NCBI GenBank assembly: GCA_022821935.1
Contig: JAJECR010000117.1
Location: forward strand, 1-13,996
Length of the DNA stretch: 13,996 nucleotides
Source of the DNA: Candidatus Latescibacterota bacterium
GTDB taxonomy: Bacteria; JAAXHH01
Direction of reading: 5' to 3'
The notes under the pieces are model-generated. The model was not told the DNA's origin. It ran no database searches and saw only the letters and a list, made by a program, of their open reading frames with translations. The position numbers and the translations under genes were made by a program. Below, in pieces: positions 7,656 through 13,996 of the stretch; within the stretch, counting starts at the first letter, position 1, and each line of letters opens with the position of its first letter.

Positions 7656-8512
7656 TGGTGCGCCCGCTCAGGAAGGTGCTGGTCAAGCGCCCGGAAGAAG
7701 CCTTTGAAAGCCAGGACCGGATCGACGCGCAGTGGCGGTCCCTGGACTATCTCGTCCGGCCGGATTTCGAACGCGCGGTAGCGGAGCACCAGCGGTTCAC
7801 TTCCCTGCTCGAAGCGGCGGGCGCCGAAGTGGCGTACCTGCCTGCCGACGGCCGGACGGGGCTCGACTCGCTCTATGTCCATGATCCCGTGGCCGCCGTG
7901 ACCGGTGAGGGCGTGATCCTGGGCCGCATGGGCAAGGAAGCCCGCATGGCGGAGCCGGAGGCCCTGGAAGCTTGGTACGCCGAAGCGGGCATCCCCATCG
8001 CGGGGCGCATCGAACCACCCGGAAGCGTCGAAGGCGGCGACGTGGTCTGGCTCAAGGACGACCTGGCCGTCATCGGGCTGACCTACCGCACGAACGGAGA
8101 GGGGATCCGCCAGTTCCAGGCCCTGATGCAGCCGCGGAGTATCGACGTCGTGGCCGTCCCCATGGTCCACTGGGACGGTCCGGGTGCGGTGTTGCATCTC
8201 ATGTCCGTCATCAGCATGCTGGACGCGGACCTCGCGGCCGTCTACGAGCGCCTCCTGCCCATCCCGTTCCGGGAGATGCTGGTCGCCCTGGGCATTGACC
8301 TGGTGCCGGTGCCGGACGAGGAATACGACAGCCTCGGCTGTAACGTCCTCTCAACGAGTCCGCGCCGCGTCCTCGTGCGAAGCGGTAATCCGGTTACGGC
8401 CGATCGCATGTGGAAGGCCGGTTGCGCGGTGGAGGAATTCGACGGTGATCACATCTGCTACGCGGGCAGCGGCGGGCCGACCTGCCTGACGCGCCCCGTG
8501 CTCCGATCGTGA
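7631..8512 (+). CDS. Amidinotransferase/amidinohydrolase family enzyme (DDAH/arginine deiminase-like)
   Basis: This 293-residue protein belongs to the guanidino-group modifying superfamily, whose members hydrolyse or transfer the amidino group of arginine derivatives through a covalent thiouronium at a Cys. Visible motifs are R-P-L-R-K-V-L-V-K-R-P near the N-terminus, D-P-V-A-A-V at 85-90, S-V-E-G-G-D at 132-137 (the substrate-binding Glu/Asp region), H189 in V-L-H-L-M-S, and the C-terminal G-G-P-T-C-L-T-R-P with Cys285 as probable nucleophile. The usual catalytic set is therefore present. The exact substrate (dimethylarginine, arginine or another guanidine) cannot be read from sequence. It lies 90 bp after ligA and 40 bp before a Gfo/Idh/MocA gene. 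The start may be 7631 or, 8 codons later, 7655, which better fits where family similarity begins. Confidence 0.9.
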   Translation: MNSHGSQSMVRPLRKVLVKRPEEAFESQDRIDAQWRSLDYLVRPDFERAVAEHQRFTSLLEAAGAEVAYLPADGRTGLDSLYVHDPVAAVTGEGVILGRMGKEARMAEPEALEAWYAEAGIPIAGRIEPPGSVEGGDVVWLKDDLAVIGLTYRTNGEGIRQFQALMQPRSIDVVAVPMVHWDGPGAVLHLMSVISMLDADLAAVYERLLPIPFREMLVALGIDLVPVPDEEYDSLGCNVLSTSPRRVLVRSGNPVTADRMWKAGCAVEEFDGDHICYAGSGGPTCLTRPVLRS

Positions 8513-8552
8513 CCGAACATGTGACACCACGTCCCTTACAGGAAACCCACGC

Positions 8553-9578
8553 ATGAAAAAATACCGGGCGGGCTTCATCGGTTGCGGCGGCATCGCCACC
8601 GCCCACGCGGACGGATACCGCCACGTGGAAAACGCCGAAGTCGAACTGATCGCCGGATCGGACATCCATCCGGAAGGGGAGAAGGCGCGGCGTCTCGCCG
8701 GCGAACACGGCATCCGGATATACGAAGACCACCGCGAAATGCTGGAACGGGAGGACCTCGACCTGGTGAGCGTGTGCACCTGGCCGCGCGGGCACTGCGA
8801 AGCGACGATCGCGGCGGCGGAAAGCGGCGCTAAAGGCATCCTGTGCGAGAAACCCATGGCCGTCTCCCTGGACGAAGCCGACCGGATGATCGAAGCGTGC
8901 GAGAAGGCCGGCACGGTCCTCGCCATCGGCCACGCCCACCGGTTCTCTCCCCAGGCCGTCCGGGCGAGGGAACTGATCCAGGCGGGGGAAATCGGGCAAG
9001 TCGCCATGATCTGGGGCCACTGCACGCTCGACCTGATGAACAACGGCACCCACGTCATCGACCTGATCAACTACCTGAACGGCGACAGTCCGCCCCGATG
9101 GGTCATGGGCCAGATCGACCGGCCCCACAAGATCGAAGGCCGGCGCAACCATCCGGACATGCCCGTGGAAGACATGGCGATAGGGCGGATCGGGTACGGC
9201 AACGGGGTGGTGGGATTCATCGAGCTGGGCGAGCGGGCGAGCCAGTCCTTCTCCTTCCGGGTCATCGGTTCCGATGGGGTAATCGAAGTGAACAATCCCG
9301 ACGGCCCGCCGCTCAAGATGCTGTCCAGCTACCGCACAGAGGGCTGGCACACGCCGCGGCTGGACGAGGTCTATTCGACCGTCTGCGGCGAACTGGAGGA
9401 GCTGATCTCCACCGTGGAAGGCCAGGCCGCCCACCGGTCCGAAGCGAAGACCGCCCGCGTGGCCCTGGAAACCATCATGGGCATATTCGAGTCTTCCGCC
9501 CGGCGGTGCGTCATGGAGTTCCCCATCGACGTCCGCGATTTCGTCCTGGAACGCATGGTAAGGGAAGGGATGGTGTGA
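8553..9578 (+). CDS. Gfo/Idh/MocA family NAD(P)-dependent oxidoreductase
   Basis: This 341-residue cytoplasmic dehydrogenase has the family layout. An N-terminal Rossmann fold carries the dinucleotide motif G-F-I-G-C-G-G-I-A at 7-15 and an acidic residue after the second strand (G-S-D). The E-K-P-M motif with Lys100 follows at 99-102, then G-H-A-H-R-F at 126-131, and N-N-G-T-H-V-I-D at 163-170 with His167 as the likely catalytic His. The C-terminal half (residues 180-300) forms the open beta sheet of the family. Members oxidise or reduce sugars, inositols and related polyols, and the substrate is not predictable here. ACAGGA about 10 bp before the ATG serves as ribosome binding site. The stop is one base before the next start, so the two genes are very probably co-transcribed. 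Confidence 0.93.
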   Translation: MKKYRAGFIGCGGIATAHADGYRHVENAEVELIAGSDIHPEGEKARRLAGEHGIRIYEDHREMLEREDLDLVSVCTWPRGHCEATIAAAESGAKGILCEKPMAVSLDEADRMIEACEKAGTVLAIGHAHRFSPQAVRARELIQAGEIGQVAMIWGHCTLDLMNNGTHVIDLINYLNGDSPPRWVMGQIDRPHKIEGRRNHPDMPVEDMAIGRIGYGNGVVGFIELGERASQSFSFRVIGSDGVIEVNNPDGPPLKMLSSYRTEGWHTPRLDEVYSTVCGELEELISTVEGQAAHRSEAKTARVALETIMGIFESSARRCVMEFPIDVRDFVLERMVREGMV

Positions 9579-9579
9579 A

Positions 9580-11763
<2,184 letters not shown>

Positions 11764-11773
11764 AGTCGCACCT

Positions 11774-11841
11774 GCGTGATCCGCGCGGTACGGAACTTCG
11801 ATAGGCGGCGTGATCCGCGCGGCGCGAGTTTTCGGGGGGCG
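11774..11841 (+). repeat. 34-bp tandem duplication after the DUF255 gene
   Basis: GCGTGATCCGCGCGG occurs at 11774-11788 and exactly again at 11808-11822. The rest of each 34-bp unit is diverged but ends alike (AGGCG versus GGGCG). It lies in the 111-bp gap between the convergent DUF255 and recombinase genes. Confidence 0.7.
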
Positions 11842-11866
11842 CCGCAATACCTTGTCAGGCGGCGCC
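11838..11866. terminator. GC hairpin between convergent genes
   Basis: GGCGCCGC (11838-11845) pairs perfectly with GCGGCGCC (11859-11866) over a 13-nt loop. There is no T tract, so it is a possible two-way transcription stop for the convergent DUF255 and recombinase genes rather than a classic intrinsic terminator. Confidence 0.4.
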
Positions 11867-11874
11867 GGCCTCCC

Positions 11875-12813
11875 TCAGTCAATCCCCAGCAAGCGGGCTA
11901 CGGCGCCCTTGCTCGCGGCCTGCTCGCGGGTGTAGTGCGCAGGCATCTGGCTGTCGGTCCAACGGCCGGCGTTCTGCAATTCGACCAGGGTAGCGCCTCG
12001 TTGCGCGAGTTCCTGGGCGGTACCGATGCGAAGACTGTGGCCGCTCACGCCCTTGATACCGACCTGCTCCGCAGATGCTTTGATGGCCAGCCGGGCGCCG
12101 TCCACCGTCAGCCGGGTATCGCCCATTCGATCGCCCTTCAACATCCGGCGGAAGAGGGGACCAACCATGTACCCCGCTACCTTCAACAACTGCTGGATCA
12201 CGTCGACGGTCCGGGCGGTCAGAAAGAGGCTGGCGCCCTTGCCCTCCTGGTCGGTCTTGCTTCGATGCAACAACAGCCGCCCGCTCCCGTCGAATTGGGT
12301 GGTGATATGCTCGCAATTGATGGCGACGGCTTCCCCGATCCTCAACAGCGCGTCGCTCATCACACGAAATAGCGCGGCGTCTCTTAACCCGGCCAGGGTG
12401 TTGGCGCTGACGGCGTTGTGTACCATGAGATTGACCGTCTCGCGGGTCAGGCCCGTTACCTGGCCGCGGCCCCGATTTCGACCTTCACGACGGATGCCTG
12501 CCAGCGTTCGGGCCGTCAACGGCCCCACACTTGACGAGCGGCCTTCCAGCTTTTCCCAGAAACGGACGGCCTGTACCACTACCGTGACAGAGGCCGGCGC
12601 AAGTCCCCTGGTATACAAGTGCGCCAGGTAGCCGGCCAGCGTGGCGTCGGTCAATGGCTGCCCATCCAGGTGCTCGAACAACTTGCGCAATGCATCTCCG
12701 TACGCCTTCGCCGTGTTCGGCGCGATGCTGGCCTGCAGCAATCGCGCGACATCAATGGACAACGGATCGGCCTTGTTGTCAAGGGGCGGCTGTAAGGAGA
12801 TGTTACGACGCAT
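11875..12813 (-). CDS. Cre-like tyrosine recombinase/integrase
   Basis: From the ATG at 12813 the product has 312 residues. A GGAG element about 8 bases upstream favours this over a TTG at 12840, which would add 9 residues. The N-terminal core-binding domain (about 20-110) includes A-P-N-T-A-K-A-Y and L-A-G-Y-L-A-H-L. The catalytic domain keeps all six expected residues: Arg158 (S-D-A-L-L-R-I-G-E), Lys186 (H-R-S-K-T-D), His259 and Arg262 (G-H-S-L-R-I-G), Trp285 (A-G-R-W-T) and Tyr294 (H-Y-T-R). The spacing of Arg158-Lys186 and of Arg262-Trp285-Tyr294 is the same as in phage P1 Cre, and the C-terminal text is strongly Cre-like, including the Trp in place of the more common His. It should cut and rejoin DNA at specific sites. 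Its target site and partner element are not evident. It faces the plus-strand block and has no excisionase or phage gene beside it. Confidence 0.93.
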   Translation of the reverse strand: MRRNISLQPPLDNKADPLSIDVARLLQASIAPNTAKAYGDALRKLFEHLDGQPLTDATLAGYLAHLYTRGLAPASVTVVVQAVRFWEKLEGRSSSVGPLTARTLAGIRREGRNRGRGQVTGLTRETVNLMVHNAVSANTLAGLRDAALFRVMSDALLRIGEAVAINCEHITTQFDGSGRLLLHRSKTDQEGKGASLFLTARTVDVIQQLLKVAGYMVGPLFRRMLKGDRMGDTRLTVDGARLAIKASAEQVGIKGVSGHSLRIGTAQELAQRGATLVELQNAGRWTDSQMPAHYTREQAASKGAVARLLGID

Positions 12814-13304
12814 GGTACTATCTCCACGCAAGAGGCCCAACCCGCTCTCATGAGCGAGATCGAGATCGATATATCGGGTACTCCCAAGCGGAACAGGCAG
12901 GAACTCAAGCCACTATCTCCTGTCTGGACCTGCATTGCTTGTTCTTGCGACGTGAATGGACGGTTTAACGCGTTTCGGACGGCTGAGTCTGTAGGATCAA
13001 ACCCGTTGCCTGGGAGTCAGGGCTGCGTCCCCCAAGAAACGGAATCGACTTCGTGTTGGCGGTTGAATACGAGGCATGTTAACCAGTCCTTAAAGTCTCC
13101 TTTCTGTCTTTCTTTATGGCTTCCATATGGTAAGGTACGCATGGTTGCGGGGACAGGTCAACCAGATCGTGTTCGGTGAAAATTATGCTGTGAAATTAGT
13201 CCGTATATATATGATTATGCTGAGTGCCAGGGAGCGGGCGGCCTCCCCGGTCGTAGCTCCGTGCAGTCGGGCGCAGCGGATTGGTTCGTGCTGAGATTGA
13301 TCGG

Positions 13305-13377
13305 GGTATGACGGGTATATAGGTACGAAAGGTATGAGCGAGTACGTCGGCCAGGTGGAGGTACGTCAGGTATGGAT
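13305..13377 (+). repeat. Degenerate 9-bp tandem array, GGTAYGNNN
   Basis: GGTATG, GGTATA, GGTACG, GGTATG, AGTACG, GGTGGA, GGTACG and GGTATG start at 13305, 13314, 13322, 13331, 13341, 13354, 13360 and 13369. Spacing is mostly 8-10 bp. Further single GGTACG or GGTACA units lie at 13134, 13412 and 13588. It may be a decayed minisatellite or a cluster of binding sites. Confidence 0.55.
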
Positions 13378-13447
13378 AAACTGGGAGGGGTCGGGAGTTA
13401 CTTCTTCGGCAGGTACATCGTAGAGTAATATCGTACAAACGAAAAAC

Positions 13448-13476
13448 GGGGAGGGCGATAGCATGTCACCCTCCCC
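13448..13476 (-). terminator. Hairpin with T tract on the minus strand
   Basis: GGGGAGGG (13448-13455) pairs with CCCTCCCC (13469-13476) over a 13-nt loop. The run of A at 13442-13446 gives a five-U tract after the hairpin on the minus strand, so it fits an intrinsic terminator for leftward transcription. Confidence 0.5.
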
Positions 13477-13492
13477 TACATCATCGAACACA

Positions 13493-13527
13493 GGAAAAGC
13501 CCCGTTAACCGCAAACGGGGCTTTTCC
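13493..13527. terminator. Strong bidirectional intrinsic terminator
   Basis: GGAAAAGCCCCGTT (13493-13506) is perfectly complementary to AACGGGGCTTTTCC (13514-13527), with a 7-nt loop. The GC core is flanked by A4 and T4 and followed by CCTTT on the plus strand. It should stop transcription in both directions. No gene is visible just upstream on either strand, so it may end an unrecognised noncoding transcript or insulate the gene starting at 13960. Confidence 0.85.
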
Positions 13528-13611
13528 CTTTAAATATGATTATACTAAACGCCGGTTAGGAGAAGAACGGCACGTCAGCCAGGCGGGGGTACGTCTGTAT
13601 GGAAATTTGGA

Positions 13612-13690
13612 ACGTTGGACCAATAACGAGATGATTTGAAGTGTGATCTTGACGTTGGACCAACTACTAATAAATCGTAGTGTGATGTTG
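13612..13690 (+). repeat. 40-bp imperfect tandem repeat
   Basis: Units at 13612-13651 and 13652-13690 share ACGTTGGACCAA at the start and AGTGTGATNTTG at the end. A third partial unit (ACGTGATTGG) begins at 13691. The repeated GTGTGAT-N-TTGACGT block resembles paired operator sites or iterons, but no cognate regulator is visible. Confidence 0.6.
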
Positions 13691-13774
13691 ACGTGATTGG
13701 ATTCTGATAGTTAACTCATGTCAGGCAGGACCAGGTGGAGAACACGAATTGATTGAAAAAAAATAAGTTTTTTC

Positions 13775-13802
13775 TTGACTTATTACTCAATCTAATCATA
13801 TT
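13775..13802 (+). promoter_or_regulatory. Putative promoter for the gene at 13960
   Basis: TTGACT at 13775-13780 (5 of 6 consensus) is followed after 16 bp by CATATT at 13797-13802 (4 of 6), in a strongly AT-rich stretch with upstream A and T tracts near 13755-13773. It would give a leader of about 150 nt. The leader contains AAAGGAGG at 13883-13890 without a start codon at proper distance. Confidence 0.45.
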
Positions 13803-13959
13803 TAAGGGGAAAAGTACCCGATACGGCCTGAAATCCGAGCGTTTTTGAGCCTGTTAATTCAGTCAACCGATCAATACGCGGGAAAGGAGGCGATATAGGC
13901 AAGTTTGGGTCTTCGTCATTCCTTTTAGTTAGAAGTGTTTCCATAAACGGGAGAACACA

Positions 13960-13996
13960 ATGCATTACCTCATAATTGCTGTATTGGCTCTCGGTT
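13960..13996 (+). CDS. Start of a secreted or membrane protein, cut by the window end
   Basis: ATG at 13960 is preceded by GGGAG at a good distance (13949-13953) and opens with MHYLIIAVLALG, a hydrophobic run typical of a signal peptide or first membrane helix. Only 12 codons are inside the window, so no family can be named. The promoter-like element and long leader upstream support a real gene. Confidence 0.55.
   Translation, partial: MHYLIIAVLALG

Larger units (their letters stand above)
13342..13603 (+). repeat. Diverged direct repeat pair (about 35 bp each)
   Basis: The segment 13342-13376 recurs at 13570-13603 with about 29 of 35 positions matching and one base missing. Both carry ACGTCRGCCAGGYGGRGGTACGTC in shared form. 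Each is preceded by a similar TATGATTATRCTRA stretch (about 13208 and 13535), 130 bases away for the first and 30 for the second. The 10-mer CCAGGTGGAG occurs once more at 13731-13740. Confidence 0.6.
12814..13959. other. About 1.1 kb of noncoding, repeat-rich sequence
   Basis: I find no convincing gene here. A 109-codon open frame at 12850-13179 lacks a ribosome binding site and any recognisable motif. From 12814 to about 13180 I see nothing definite apart from the short palindrome CGATATATCG (about 12867-12876). From 13180 the sequence holds repeated ATTATGCTG (13182, 13214), a degenerate 9-bp array, two diverged 35-bp repeats, two hairpins, a 40-bp tandem repeat and, from about 13740, AT-rich promoter-like sequence. 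I checked for tRNA, tmRNA, RNase P and signal recognition RNA landmarks and saw none. Confidence 0.6.

Noticed and set aside
12970..13100. Possible tRNA or tRNA fragment serving as an attachment site
   Set aside because: No cloverleaf and no T-arm consensus with matching acceptor ends could be drawn.
12850..13179. Plus-strand open frame of 109 codons divergent from the recombinase
   Set aside because: It has no ribosome binding site, no recognisable motif and an unconvincing composition. It overlaps the recombinase upstream region, so I treat it as chance.
13196..13438. Minus-strand open frame of 80 codons
   Set aside because: It runs across the degenerate 9-bp array and lacks a ribosome binding site; the repeats explain the open frame.
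13649..13677. Promoter with TTGACG inside the 40-bp repeat
   Set aside because: No acceptable -10 hexamer lies 15-19 bp downstream.
13305..13690. CRISPR array
   Set aside because: The repeats are 9, 35 and 40 bp, degenerate and without regular unique spacers, and no cas gene is present.
12814..13959. Integron platform with attI and attC sites
   Set aside because: The recombinase resembles Cre and lacks the extra integron-integrase helix region. I saw no attC-type core sites, and the repeats do not have that form.
13803..13959. Cyclic-di-GMP or other known riboswitch in the leader
   Set aside because: I compared it with the remembered cyclic-di-GMP class I core and found no match; a covariance search would be needed to test other classes.

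Overview
This is a GC-rich bacterial chromosomal window with an AT-richer right end. It carries housekeeping genes (secDF, ligA), two catabolic-type enzymes, a large DUF255 protein and an orphan tyrosine recombinase. No single feature fixes the taxonomy. A fused SecD-SecF, together with stand-alone amidinohydrolase-family and Gfo/Idh/MocA enzymes, would fit an uncultivated FCB-type lineage such as Latescibacterota or Gemmatimonadota, but that is only a guess from general knowledge.

Left part (1-1375). A short open frame on the minus strand may run off the left edge. Two small plus-strand genes of domain-of-unknown-function families follow: DUF1353-like at 285-737 and DUF1801 at 764-1183. A perfect consensus sigma-70 promoter (TTGACA, 17 bp, TATAAT; 1271-1299) then precedes a gene for a LysM-like, coiled-coil lipoprotein (1376-2545).

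Central co-directional block (2653-11763). In order: secDF (protein export motor), ligA (NAD-dependent DNA ligase), an amidinotransferase/DDAH-family hydrolase, a Gfo/Idh/MocA oxidoreductase, and a thioredoxin-fold plus (alpha/alpha)6 protein of the DUF255/YyaL family. Gaps are short (1-90 bp), so parts of the block are probably co-transcribed. An unusual trait is that several junctions and one interdomain linker carry short degenerate tandem duplications: 5369-5442, 7250-7309, 7521-7598, 7620-7655, 9604-9682 and 11774-11841. Some of them duplicate or extend start-codon regions.

Right part (11764-13996). A convergent gene on the minus strand encodes a Cre-like tyrosine recombinase whose R-K-H-R-W-Y residues all align, with Cre-identical spacing within the R-K pair and within the H-R-W-Y group. 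Beyond it lies about 1.1 kb with no convincing gene. That stretch has a degenerate 9-bp tandem array, a diverged pair of 35-bp repeats, a 40-bp tandem repeat and two strong hairpins that look like terminators. A promoter-like element and long leader follow, and then a secreted or membrane protein starts at 13960 and is cut by the window end. The recombinase and repeat tract are the most unusual part of the window. I cannot show from sequence alone that they form a complete mobile element or a new system.
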